Source of the DNA: a virus
Virus record (IMG/VR): IMGVR_UViG_3300050821_016647
Location: 1 to 64,000 of that record
Strand: one strand, 5' to 3'
Length of the DNA: 64,000 nt
Shown: positions 23,231-31,425 of the stretch, one piece after another
Numbering within the stretch: position 1 is the stretch's first letter
How the letters are laid out: each line of letters opens with the position of its first letter
Made by a program: the position numbers and the translations under genes
The notes under the pieces: model-generated
Databases searched by the model: none
Told to the model about the DNA's origin: nothing
Seen by the model: only the letters and a program-made list of their open reading frames with translations

Positions 23231-24229
23231 TTACTTCAGATCGAGCCACTTCCGGTTCGCAGGATCGACGATCCACCTTACGGTCTTTGCGAGGCTGTCG
23301 AAAAAATCCCGAGGGATCTCCCAACCCATCTCGCGCATGCGTGCTCCGTCGAGGGCGTAACGGAGGTCGTGCCCGGGTCTGCTGGAATGGAAGTCCACGA
23401 GCTCGAAATTTGGGTCTCGGTTGAGAATGGATCCAACGAGCTTGACCATGTCGAGATTCGAGATCTCGCGCTCACCTACGATGTTGTACTTCTCGCGCAC
23501 GACGCCGCGCTCGAGAAGAAACGTGACAGCTGAGGCGACGTTGCGCGCGTGGATGTAGAAGCGGCTCCCCGCGACCGTCTTCTCGGGATTGGAGTGCACG
23601 AGAATCTTCTCGCCACTGAGCGCGCGGCGCACGACCATCGGAATGAACTTCTCCGGGTGCTGTCGCTCGCCGAAGACGTTCATCGTGTGCGTCACAAAGA
23701 CCGGCACCTTGTACGTGTTGGCCCACGCGAGACAGAGCTCTTCGCCGCTTGCTTTCGTGGCCGAGTATGGGTTCGTCGAGTTGTAGCGGTCCCACTCCTT
23801 GTGCAAAGTCCCTTCCGGCGCCGGGCCGAAGACCTCGTCGGTCGAGAAGTAGATCATTTTCTCGAGCTTCGAGAGCCGGCGAGCCCACTCGAGCATTCGG
23901 AACGTCCCTACGACGTTGCTCTGGATGAACGGCCACGGGTTCTCAATCGAGTTGTCGACGTGTGTCTCGGCGCCGAGATGCACGATGTACTCGGGATCGC
24001 CCAGCTCCTGTCGAAGCCCAGCGCCGAACTCGTGCGTGAAATCGGCGGTGAACATGTGTACGCGCCGGTCGTCGAACGCGTCAATGTCGTGGAGCCGGTC
24101 GAAACCGCTGGAAGCATAGGTGAGCCGGTCGAGGATCGTAATGTCCCAGTCCGTGTTCCTGATGACGTGCTCGACGATGTGGTGACCAATAAAACCAGCG
24201 CCGCCCGTAATGAGAATTCGCTTGGTCAC
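23231..24229 (-). CDS. NAD-dependent sugar epimerase/dehydratase (RmlB-like)
   Basis: The 332-residue protein is a short-chain dehydrogenase of the extended type. It has GGAGFIGHHIVEHV at the NAD site, FSTDEVFGP with the catalytic Ser/Thr-Asp, and PYSATKASGEEL with the YxxxK pair. The pattern is nearest dTDP-glucose 4,6-dehydratase. It likely makes a nucleotide sugar for glycan modification of virus or host, together with the glycosyltransferase at 26.5 kb. Confidence 0.85.
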   Translation of the reverse strand: MTKRILITGGAGFIGHHIVEHVIRNTDWDITILDRLTYASSGFDRLHDIDAFDDRRVHMFTADFTHEFGAGLRQELGDPEYIVHLGAETHVDNSIENPWPFIQSNVVGTFRMLEWARRLSKLEKMIYFSTDEVFGPAPEGTLHKEWDRYNSTNPYSATKASGEELCLAWANTYKVPVFVTHTMNVFGERQHPEKFIPMVVRRALSGEKILVHSNPEKTVAGSRFYIHARNVASAVTFLLERGVVREKYNIVGEREISNLDMVKLVGSILNRDPNFELVDFHSSRPGHDLRYALDGARMREMGWEIPRDFFDSLAKTVRWIVDPANRKWLDLK

Positions 24230-24603
24230 GTCAAAGCCTCCAAACGGGCAGGCAAGCTACGCCAGTCCGAAAAATCAGGATTGAGCCATGGTAGGCGTCG
24301 ATTGTCGTACGGAGAAAACTGTTCGCCGTACGTCAGGGTCCGTGCCGGGATTGTGCCGTACGGATAGAATATCCACCACACACGCCGACGAGGTGTCGTC
24401 CTGAACGTCAGCTGGAAAACCTGGGCACCGTGTGTCTCGGCCATGCCCCATTCAACAACACAAAAGAATTCACAATCAGGATGAGCTTTGGACGCACAAT
24501 AGAGTCCGGAATCGGCCATCATATCCCCGTCGACGTACTCCATCTCCTCTCCGCAAAGTGGACAATCATACGGAACAGGGATTCTTGTACTGAACGAGAT
24601 CAT
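24226..24603 (-). CDS. Zinc-ribbon unknown protein (125 aa)
   Basis: CPLCGEEMEYVDGDMM and CASKAHPDCEFFC form a probable zinc site near the N-terminus. The rest is Trp/Tyr-rich. ATG 24603 has GGAG upstream and the stop overlaps the epimerase start. Confidence 0.6.
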   Translation of the reverse strand: MISFSTRIPVPYDCPLCGEEMEYVDGDMMADSGLYCASKAHPDCEFFCVVEWGMAETHGAQVFQLTFRTTPRRRVWWIFYPYGTIPARTLTYGEQFSPYDNRRLPWLNPDFSDWRSLPARLEALT

Positions 24604-24628
24604 CCGAAAAACTCCAATCGGCAACGTG

Positions 24629-24934
24629 TCATAGAATCGTAGGGAACGCGAGGCGCTCCTTCTCCAGGTCGGCGCGTAGCTTGAGAAGATGGGCTTTGAG
24701 CACTCGAATCGGTGACTCAAATGCCGCGTCGGGCGCTTCGAACACGCTGCGAGGCGACGGGAAGGGTCCGAAGCCCGCCTGCCGGTAGACGTTGTCCTGC
24801 ACGGGATGCGAGAAGTCGGTGGCGACGAGCATGTGCTTGCCGTTGCCAAGGTCGGCGTCTTCGATCTGGATGCCGTCCTCGTCTTTGGAAAGCACGCGAA
24901 TGACCCAGCCGAATTGAAACTTGCCGTCAGCCAT
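24629..24934 (-). CDS. Unknown protein (101 aa)
   Basis: Begins MADGKFQFGWVIRVLSKDED, a beta-barrel-like start, and ends with a Leu/Lys/Glu helix (RVLKAHLLKLRADLEKER). An ATG three codons earlier is also possible. No family recognised. Confidence 0.55.
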   Translation of the reverse strand: MADGKFQFGWVIRVLSKDEDGIQIEDADLGNGKHMLVATDFSHPVQDNVYRQAGFGPFPSPRSVFEAPDAAFESPIRVLKAHLLKLRADLEKERLAFPTIL

Positions 24935-25091
24935 GTGCGTCACCGCAACCAGTATTCTGCTCGTTCTCGTTCTTCTCGCATCGCTTACATGCAGACGCGA
25001 GACCGCTCGGATTGTTCGACTGCTTGCGGAAGCGCTTGCCGGAAAGGATCTTCTTACAGGCGCGGCAACGCTTGTGTGACCACACTCTCAT
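24927..25091 (-). CDS. Small zinc-ribbon protein (54 aa)
   Basis: A short frame between its neighbours encodes MRVWSHKRCRACKKILSGKR, then CKRCEKNENEQN and a final Cys. The CxxC pairs and basic composition match small phage zinc-ribbon proteins. It overlaps neighbours on both sides by four to eight bases. Confidence 0.6.
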   Translation of the reverse strand: MRVWSHKRCRACKKILSGKRFRKQSNNPSGLASACKRCEKNENEQNTGCGDAHG

Positions 25092-25414
25092 CCCGTCGCC
25101 TCAGCCGCATCGGCGGACGCCTCGTACACGTCGCGCAACGGCGCGTCCAGCTCGCGTTCGAAGATCGTGAACTCCTTTGTCTCGAGGCGATCAGCCCAGA
25201 GCTTGGTGAGGTCCTCGAATGAGAGCTTCTCGAGCGACGCACGGTCGACCGGCTCGTCGCCAGTGTCGCTCGTCTCCAGTTCGCCCTGCATCAGCGCTCG
25301 GACCGCGGCGGCGGCTAGTTCGCGCGACGAATAGACCCCAGCAGGACCGGGTGACGCCTCGTCGTCGTTACCCCAGCCGCCACCGGGCGACTCAACGACG
25401 AAGATCGTGCTCAT
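25088..25414 (-). CDS. Acidic unknown protein (108 aa)
   Basis: Starts MSTIFVVESPGGGWGNDDEA from ATG 25414, which overlaps the methyltransferase stop. Mostly helical and acidic. Longer in-frame starts shadow the neighbour. Confidence 0.6.
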   Translation of the reverse strand: MSTIFVVESPGGGWGNDDEASPGPAGVYSSRELAAAAVRALMQGELETSDTGDEPVDRASLEKLSFEDLTKLWADRLETKEFTIFERELDAPLRDVYEASADAAEATG

Positions 25415-26208
25415 CGAGGACCAGGAGCCTGAGGTCCGAGCGCCGCCTGCTGCTGGGCTTGCTGCGCCTGCTGCGCGGCCTGCTTTTGCCGGTCCTCGCG
25501 CGCTCGCTGTTCGACGGCGCGGACCTGCTCCTCGGTCATCGGTGGCAGCTTCTTGATCTTCGCCACCCAGTCGTAGGTCACGTTCCACCGCGTCTTGAAG
25601 CGCTCGGCCTGCGCCTCGGCGCTGAAGAGCGACTCCTCGGTCGGAACCGTCTGGCCGACGTCGACGCCGAAATGTGCCTTCGTGCGGTAGTGGTCGAGCC
25701 CGTTGTAAACGCGCCACTCCTGGTTCAAGTAGAGAAACGTCTCCTGCATGAAGAACCGACGATGAGTCGGGTCCCAGAATGCGCGACTCGACCGGCCCGA
25801 GGGAACGAAGATCTGCATCCACGCGTCCTGCTTCATGATCCGGTAGCACTCGTCCATGAACGCGAAAAACATGTCCTGGCCGATGAAGCGCGCTCGCGTC
25901 TCTTTAGTGATCTCGTGATGAGGTGCTCCAGTGATGTCGCGCTCCTCGATCTCACGCGCCGGAATGTGCTCGAGAAAGTGCGATGAGAATATCTCGTCGA
26001 CGGAGTTGTCCTTGAAAGGCCAGGGGAACATGAAAAGATTTACACGGTGGGTCGCCTTGTCGCCGTAAAGGTCGACACCCTCGAAGCCTTCCTTGGGATT
26101 CACACCGCAGCCGAGGTCCAGCTTGCACTCGTGTCGGCCCGCAGCTTCGACGAGCTTCGGCGTTTCGTTGATCAGATTCGCTCGGCGTGCGGCGCTCTTC
26201 TTCGTCAT
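25411..26208 (-). CDS. Class I SAM-dependent methyltransferase
   Basis: The SAM motif KLDLGCGVNP (about residue 25) and SVDEIFSSHFLEHI identify a Rossmann methyltransferase of the small-molecule or sugar type. The fold occupies about 200 residues. The C-terminus is a Gln/Ala-rich helix (EQRAREDRQKQAAQQAQQAQ). ATG 26208 was chosen because the longer frame shadows the glycosyltransferase. Context with the epimerase and glycosyltransferase suggests a glycan-modifying role. Confidence 0.75.
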   Translation of the reverse strand: MTKKSAARRANLINETPKLVEAAGRHECKLDLGCGVNPKEGFEGVDLYGDKATHRVNLFMFPWPFKDNSVDEIFSSHFLEHIPAREIEERDITGAPHHEITKETRARFIGQDMFFAFMDECYRIMKQDAWMQIFVPSGRSSRAFWDPTHRRFFMQETFLYLNQEWRVYNGLDHYRTKAHFGVDVGQTVPTEESLFSAEAQAERFKTRWNVTYDWVAKIKKLPPMTEEQVRAVEQRAREDRQKQAAQQAQQAQQQAALGPQAPGPR

Positions 26209-26462
26209 GGCTTCTTGCTCTCTACTTTCGGCTCCGGCTTGATCTCGCCGGGCTCCGGTTGAATGAACACCTTTACGATCGCGTGCGCGTTGCAGCGGTT
26301 GCAGATGACCTCGCACTCGAGGATGTCGTGATTGAACGGCGACACGCCGGGTAAATCCCAGCGGTGCCCCTCGAGCTGACACCACTCCTTCTTGAGTGCA
26401 TCTTCCTTGGCTCGAAGAAGGGTACGGCCCTTTGCCAATTCCTCTTTGGTAGCCGGGGGCAT
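26205..26462 (-). CDS. Small protein with Cys/His site (85 aa)
   Basis: A Lys/Glu-rich helix (KEELAKGRTLLRAKEDALKK) leads to a beta region with CEVICNRCNAHAIVKV. It could be a zinc ribbon. ATGA-coupled to the methyltransferase. Confidence 0.6.
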   Translation of the reverse strand: MPPATKEELAKGRTLLRAKEDALKKEWCQLEGHRWDLPGVSPFNHDILECEVICNRCNAHAIVKVFIQPEPGEIKPEPKVESKKP

Positions 26463-27266
26463 CTAAAAAACTGTCCCAGATGCGATATCCAAATGGCCTA
26501 CACGCACCCGACAATCCGTCGCAAAGCGCTTCCCGGCGCGAATAGCTTTCTCGCAGAAATGCAGATCCTGCGTGTAACCCTGCACGCCCTTGCCAGGGAC
26601 CACGTCGTTGACGGTCACGTACCAGGGCGGAGGAATGTCTCGGAAGAGACTCATGCGCCATAGACCACACCCCATAGCTACGCCGTTCACGGGCATGATG
26701 TGCCCACGCTCCAACGCCTCGCGCACGTCCCGCGGCCGGAAGTCGAGCACGCCTGTCCGTGCATATTCCGCCGGGTCCCCGTACGCCATGGGCATGTTGT
26801 GATCGCCCTTCGTGAAGTACATGGCGCTCACCGCGTCGTAGTTGCCCCACTCGATGCTTTCGAGCAGGCGAATGTGCGCGTCGGGTGGAGGGAGATTATC
26901 GTCCTCGAGTGTCAAAACGTACTTCCATTTCGAGAGCTCCGGGTGCTTCAGGATCATCTCGATCATGTTGTTGTACGCGTGACCAACCTCGTGCCCACTC
27001 GCGAAGAGAATTGCTCGCTTCTGGTTCATGGGCGCGATGAGTCCTAGCCACTTCGAAACGACCGCGTCCGGAATCATCCCTCGCGTAGGAATAACGACGA
27101 CGGTGCTCGAGTCCTTGTACGTGCTACCCGGAATGAGCTTGACCGTCTCGTAGCCTTTGCCGTCGAACTTGGAGAGGACGTCGGCGACGGGCGTGGTTGG
27201 TGTCGTGATAGACGGACCGCCGGTCCGGGTGAGACGAGAGCTGCTCTTTTTCTTGCTCTTGCTCAT
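26463..27266 (-). CDS. Glycosyltransferase-like protein, GT-A fold (267 aa)
   Basis: The order VVVIPTRGMIPDAVVSKW, then KYVLTLEDDNLPPPDAHIRL (acidic metal-binding EDD) and a later CEKAIRAGKR is that of a family 2-type GT-A glycosyltransferase. It likely transfers sugar to a protein or surface glycan. The end abuts the next gene without a gap. Confidence 0.7.
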   Translation of the reverse strand: MSKSKKKSSSRLTRTGGPSITTPTTPVADVLSKFDGKGYETVKLIPGSTYKDSSTVVVIPTRGMIPDAVVSKWLGLIAPMNQKRAILFASGHEVGHAYNNMIEMILKHPELSKWKYVLTLEDDNLPPPDAHIRLLESIEWGNYDAVSAMYFTKGDHNMPMAYGDPAEYARTGVLDFRPRDVREALERGHIMPVNGVAMGCGLWRMSLFRDIPPPWYVTVNDVVPGKGVQGYTQDLHFCEKAIRAGKRFATDCRVRVGHLDIASGTVF

Positions 27267-27448
27267 CGTTTCTCCGGTTTCTTTTCTTCCAAAGCTACGG
27301 GTGCGCCCGCTCGAATCCAGAGCCGTATGATGTCGGCCACGGTGAGACCGTACCGATCCGCTTTACTCTTGATCGTTGCGAGCTCGGCGGGCGAAAGGCG
27401 CAGATTGAACTGCTTGCTTCGCGACGCCGAATCCATGGTGTGACGCAA
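27263..27448 (-). CDS. Ribbon-helix-helix DNA-binding protein (61 aa)
   Basis: SKQFNLRLSPAELATIKSKA and YGLTVADIIRLWIRAG give the beta-strand, helix, helix pattern of Arc/CopG-type regulators or MobC-like proteins. It precedes the fibre genes on the opposite side from the glycan genes and could be an autoregulator. Confidence 0.7.
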   Translation of the reverse strand: MRHTMDSASRSKQFNLRLSPAELATIKSKADRYGLTVADIIRLWIRAGAPVALEEKKPEKR

Positions 27449-27485
27449 CTGATATACGTTGTGTTGCGTGGCGTCAAGCGGAAAG

Positions 27486-28646
27486 TTACGTGCCCTGCAT
27501 GATGACGAAGGGCTGCTCGGCCGCGGTCGCGCCCGTGCGGATGTAGCTCGCGGTGTTCGAGAGCCCGAACGAGGTGGGCAGCGCGTTGGTCGTCGCCTGC
27601 GAGTAGCCGGCGAGCATGAGATTGCTCATGGCACCGACCTGCCCGCTCGAGATGCTCGGCTGCGCAGCGTTGCCGTAGTAGCTGACGGTCGCCGAGTTCT
27701 GCGTCGAAATCCACCACGCGAAGAGGTAGACGCCGGGAGTGACGGTCCACGAGTTGACCGACATCTGCTGGTAGTTGATGCCGGTGTTGCTCGAAAGCGC
27801 CGCACCGCTCGTCCAGGTGATGTTCGTCGAACCGGAGCTCACGAGTGTGATCTTCGTGCCCGCGCTCAGCGTGTAGAGCGCGGCAGAAACCGAGAGTCCG
27901 CCCGAGACGTTGCTCGAGTGATTCGATACGGACGCAAGCCACATGATGTTCGTGACTGTGATCGCGTACGGGAAAATGACGGGTTGGAAGAAGAGCGTGT
28001 TCTGACCACCCGTAAGCGCAGTCACAGGGCCGCCGTTGCTCCAGCTCGAGATCCCGCCGTTCTGAGCGGTCACCGTCGAGCCGTTCAATCCGAAACTGAT
28101 CCCGTTCGAGTTCGAGAAGACGACGTTCGTGAGGTTCTGACTCGTCGTCCCTGCGGAGACGTTGATGGCCGTGAGCGCGTTGACAGACGCGGTGATGGTC
28201 CCGATCCCGGCACCCGTCGATAGACCGAAGCTCACGCCGCTGCCGTTGGCGAACGTGAGGGCCGTCACGTTGTTGCTCGTCGTGCCTGCGGAGACGTTGA
28301 TGCTCCCCTGCGAGCTCGCCACCGTGGCGCTCGCGGTGATGTTCGTTCCGTCGAAACCAAAGCTGATGTTGTTGGCGTTCGAGAAGGTGATCGCGGAGAC
28401 GTTCGAGCTCGTCGTACCGGCGGAGATGTTGACGTTCGTGAGGAGGGTGCCGTTGCCCGTCGCCATTCCGAGCGTCTGGTTGCTCGACAAGCTCCAGACG
28501 AGCGCGAGAGCGCCACCGCTGTTCGAGAACCCGATGGTCACCGTCGACGCGTTCGCGTCTCCGACCTGAAACATCGGTCCCAGGTGGTAGAGCGTGTCCA
28601 GCGAAAGCTGAACGAGGTCTTGGAAGTTTCCGGTCGTAACGGGCAT
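27486..28646 (-). CDS. Repetitive fibre-type protein, paralogue A (386 aa)
   Basis: The N-terminal 30 residues (NFQDLVQLSLDTLYHLG) match those of the 29965 gene. The middle holds repeats built on NISAGTTSNNVSAITFSNAN and similar with SFGL(N/S)GSTVTAS, a beta-repeat found in phage fibre proteins. A C-terminal globular region (about 200-386) ends FVIMQGT. Probable receptor-binding fibre. Confidence 0.7.
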   Translation of the reverse strand: MPVTTGNFQDLVQLSLDTLYHLGPMFQVGDANASTVTIGFSNSGGALALVWSLSSNQTLGMATGNGTLLTNVNISAGTTSSNVSAITFSNANNISFGFDGTNITASATVASSQGSINVSAGTTSNNVTALTFANGSGVSFGLSTGAGIGTITASVNALTAINVSAGTTSQNLTNVVFSNSNGISFGLNGSTVTAQNGGISSWSNGGPVTALTGGQNTLFFQPVIFPYAITVTNIMWLASVSNHSSNVSGGLSVSAALYTLSAGTKITLVSSGSTNITWTSGAALSSNTGINYQQMSVNSWTVTPGVYLFAWWISTQNSATVSYYGNAAQPSISSGQVGAMSNLMLAGYSQATTNALPTSFGLSNTASYIRTGATAAEQPFVIMQGT

Positions 28647-28698
28647 GGATAACTCCTATCAGATCACGTGAAATTACGCCAGGCTAGGTTGGGTGAGA

Positions 28699-29961
28699 TC
28701 ATGCCGCGGTAAGGTTGGAAAAACCCCCTGTGCCGGCCTGGTAAAATCCACCTGCGATCATCAGCCACGAGGTCGACCCGCTCATGTTCCCCACGGGGTT
28801 CTGAGCGCCCGTCACGTTGGTCTGGTACTCAATAAGCCACGTGAGTGAGCTCGTGATTTGAATGAGCAAGTAGGTGGAATCATTTCCTCCAGGATTCGAT
28901 ACCGCAAGTCCGGGGCTACTCGTGCACGCGATCACGATTTCGTTAGTGGACTTGTTGAGAGTGAAAGAACCGGGCGTCGCCGTGGTCCCTGTTCCTGAAT
29001 TCCCGGACCCGGTGTCGTACACATTGATATCTTGGACCTCAACTGCGTAGACCGCTGACGTACCAAACGTACCGGTGTACGCCGCATGAACGGCCGCAGC
29101 GGTTCCTCCCGCCACGCCAAACGCTACGAACATCTGGCACCCGGCCACACTCGCACCTGCACAAGCGTGATAGGTGTTGTTCTCGGAATCCGTGACGGAC
29201 CACGACATTCCGCTCACGCCCATGCACATGACTACGATTGCGTTGCCAGCCGTAACATTGCTGGTGAAAGTCGCCGTGATGGGAGACCCCGCAGACGTAG
29301 TCTCCTCGACCGCGACCTGCACCGGGACCGGCCACGGGTTCGGGTTGTCTACAGAGGACAGGCCAACTGCCATGATGCCGTAGTCGGAGTTGACCGCTGC
29401 GTTCCAGTGACCCGCGTACGTACCCGCAGTCGGAGCCGCGAGGTCGCCCATCGCGGTCCACGCATCCGTGCTGAGGTTCGAGCGGAGCGTGTACCCGCCA
29501 CCGATGGAGGCGATGTTCTGATCGATGAAGGCCGAGAAAGAGATGATGACGTCGTTGACCTCGGCGGTCGTGAAGTTCGCCGTCGACACCGCGGTGCCCG
29601 TCGACCCGAAACCTACCGCGTACCCATCCACCGGGTGATGCTGGGCGCAGCCACTCCACTCCTCGCAAATCAGGCCAACATCTGCCTCTGCTGCCAGGAG
29701 CGTCACCGTGACGGTCGTCGCCCCCGCATTGCAGTTGGGGACGTGGTAGACCGCGCCGCCCGAGTTCCCCTCCTGCTGGTTGAAGATGACGGGGATCCAC
29801 TTATTCCCGTTGTTGTCCGTGACCGAGACGACCTGCCCCTTCTGATACATCCCAATGCCGAGGATGAGCAGGTTCCCCGCCGCATTCGGCGTGATGGAGA
29901 GGTTGAACGACGAGCCCGCCGCCGGGGCCGTCTGGATGATCTGCTTGAAGGTGATAGCCAC
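28699..29961 (-). CDS. Phage-type structural protein with Ig-like repeats (420 aa)
   Basis: Begins MAITFKQIIQTAPAAGSSFN and has two related beta-rich halves: LLILGIGMYQKGQVVSVTDN and AIVVMCMGVSGMSWSVTDS, each followed by WIPV or YHAC and an acidic strand. Similar proteins are common in metagenomic phages next to fibre genes. Role likely structural or adhesive. Confidence 0.6.
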   Translation of the reverse strand: MAITFKQIIQTAPAAGSSFNLSITPNAAGNLLILGIGMYQKGQVVSVTDNNGNKWIPVIFNQQEGNSGGAVYHVPNCNAGATTVTVTLLAAEADVGLICEEWSGCAQHHPVDGYAVGFGSTGTAVSTANFTTAEVNDVIISFSAFIDQNIASIGGGYTLRSNLSTDAWTAMGDLAAPTAGTYAGHWNAAVNSDYGIMAVGLSSVDNPNPWPVPVQVAVEETTSAGSPITATFTSNVTAGNAIVVMCMGVSGMSWSVTDSENNTYHACAGASVAGCQMFVAFGVAGGTAAAVHAAYTGTFGTSAVYAVEVQDINVYDTGSGNSGTGTTATPGSFTLNKSTNEIVIACTSSPGLAVSNPGGNDSTYLLIQITSSLTWLIEYQTNVTGAQNPVGNMSGSTSWLMIAGGFYQAGTGGFSNLTAA

Positions 29962-29964
29962 GAC

Positions 29965-31425
29965 TCAGGTACCTTGGAGGAGGAACCAAGGCTGCACGAA
30001 TGCTTCACCGGTACGAATGTAACTGCCCGTGGCACTGATAGCGATCGAAGTAGGTAACGCGGCAACCGTGGACACCGAAAAACCTGGCAAGACCTGATTC
30101 GTGAGTTTCCCCGCCGGGTCAACAATGTTTGTCGCCCCGCCCGCGCCGGTTGCGACAATGGGTAGAACAGCATAGGTGACGCTGGCGGTGTTCGCACCCG
30201 ACCACGCCATCGCCATGACGTAAGGACCCGGTGTGATGGACCACGCGATACCGACCGAACGATACTGATTACCAGTAAAGTTGCTGGATGACGCCGACGA
30301 CCACGTAAAAGCAGCCGACGACGAACTGGCTTGGCTAAGCGAGCCCGCAGTACCTCCACTGATAGAGTAGAGACCCACGCTCATCGTAAACGAACCAGAC
30401 GTGCCAGCGCTCGCCGATACGGATGCGAGATACATAAGGTTGGCAGCAGACAGGAAATAAGGAATCACGATGGGTTGCAAATACAGCGTCACGCTGCCCA
30501 TCTGATTAGTGCCGGACGAAGGTAAACCGTTCTGCCAACTCGAGAACCCTCCATACGCTCCCGTGATGGTGGCGTTGTTCATCCCGAAGGAGAATCCATT
30601 CGAGTTCGAGAACGTATACGCCGACCGAAGCAGCGTCGTGGTCCCTGCGCTGACGAGAAGCCCGGCAAAGGCCGTCATCGTCCCAACACCGGCCCCCGTA
30701 CTGAGACCGAAGCTCACGTTGTTGGACGTCGAGAACGTGATCGCGCTCAGGGCGTTACTGGTCCCGCCTCCCGCGCTCACATTGAGGGCGTACGACGCCG
30801 TGACCGTCGACGCGCTGAGCCCGAAAGAGACGTTGTTACTATTGGACAGCGTAAACGCAGACAGCAGGTTGCTCGTAGTACCCGCGGAGATGCCGATGCT
30901 GTCCTGGCTGCTCGCCATCGTAGCCGTAACGACCGAACCACTCAGTCCGAACGAGATTGCGTTCGAATTGGAAAACGTCACCGCGTTGAGATTCTGACTC
31001 GTCGTACCGGCAGAAATGTTGAAGTTGTAGGACGCCGTAATAACCGAGCCGGCGAGACCGAATGTGATGTTATTCGAATTTGAAAGTGTCGCTACGCTCA
31101 CGGATCCGGTGATCGTCGAAGCGTTGAGGCCGAAGCTCACGTTGTTCGAGTTGGAAAAGGTAACGGCGGAAAGGTCACCCTGGGTCGTACCGGCAGAGAT
31201 GTTGATGGCCGTGAGGAGCGTCGCAAGCGTCGTGTTCGTGGGGTAATAGAGGCTCTCGTTCGTCGTGTGCTGGGCGATGAGATTGAGCATCCCACCCGAG
31301 TTGCTAAACCCCTGCGTCAAGGTGGACGCTGCCGAGTTTCCGACGACGAATTCCTCACCCAGGTGGTAGAGCGTGTCGCCGCTCAACTGGACGAGGTCGT
31401 TGAAATTGCCGGTAGTGTCGGTCAT
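29965..31425 (-). CDS. Repetitive fibre-type protein, paralogue B (486 aa)
   Basis: Shares its first 30 residues with paralogue A (NFNDLVQLSGDTLYHLG). The repeat region is longer, with units such as INISAGTTQGDLSAVTFSNS and SFGLSASTVTAS. The C-terminal domain ends PWFLLQGT. The stop lies three bases from the 28699-29961 start. Confidence 0.7.
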   Translation of the reverse strand: MTDTTGNFNDLVQLSGDTLYHLGEEFVVGNSAASTLTQGFSNSGGMLNLIAQHTTNESLYYPTNTTLATLLTAINISAGTTQGDLSAVTFSNSNNVSFGLNASTITGSVSVATLSNSNNITFGLAGSVITASYNFNISAGTTSQNLNAVTFSNSNAISFGLSGSVVTATMASSQDSIGISAGTTSNLLSAFTLSNSNNVSFGLSASTVTASYALNVSAGGGTSNALSAITFSTSNNVSFGLSTGAGVGTMTAFAGLLVSAGTTTLLRSAYTFSNSNGFSFGMNNATITGAYGGFSSWQNGLPSSGTNQMGSVTLYLQPIVIPYFLSAANLMYLASVSASAGTSGSFTMSVGLYSISGGTAGSLSQASSSSAAFTWSSASSSNFTGNQYRSVGIAWSITPGPYVMAMAWSGANTASVTYAVLPIVATGAGGATNIVDPAGKLTNQVLPGFSVSTVAALPTSIAISATGSYIRTGEAFVQPWFLLQGT

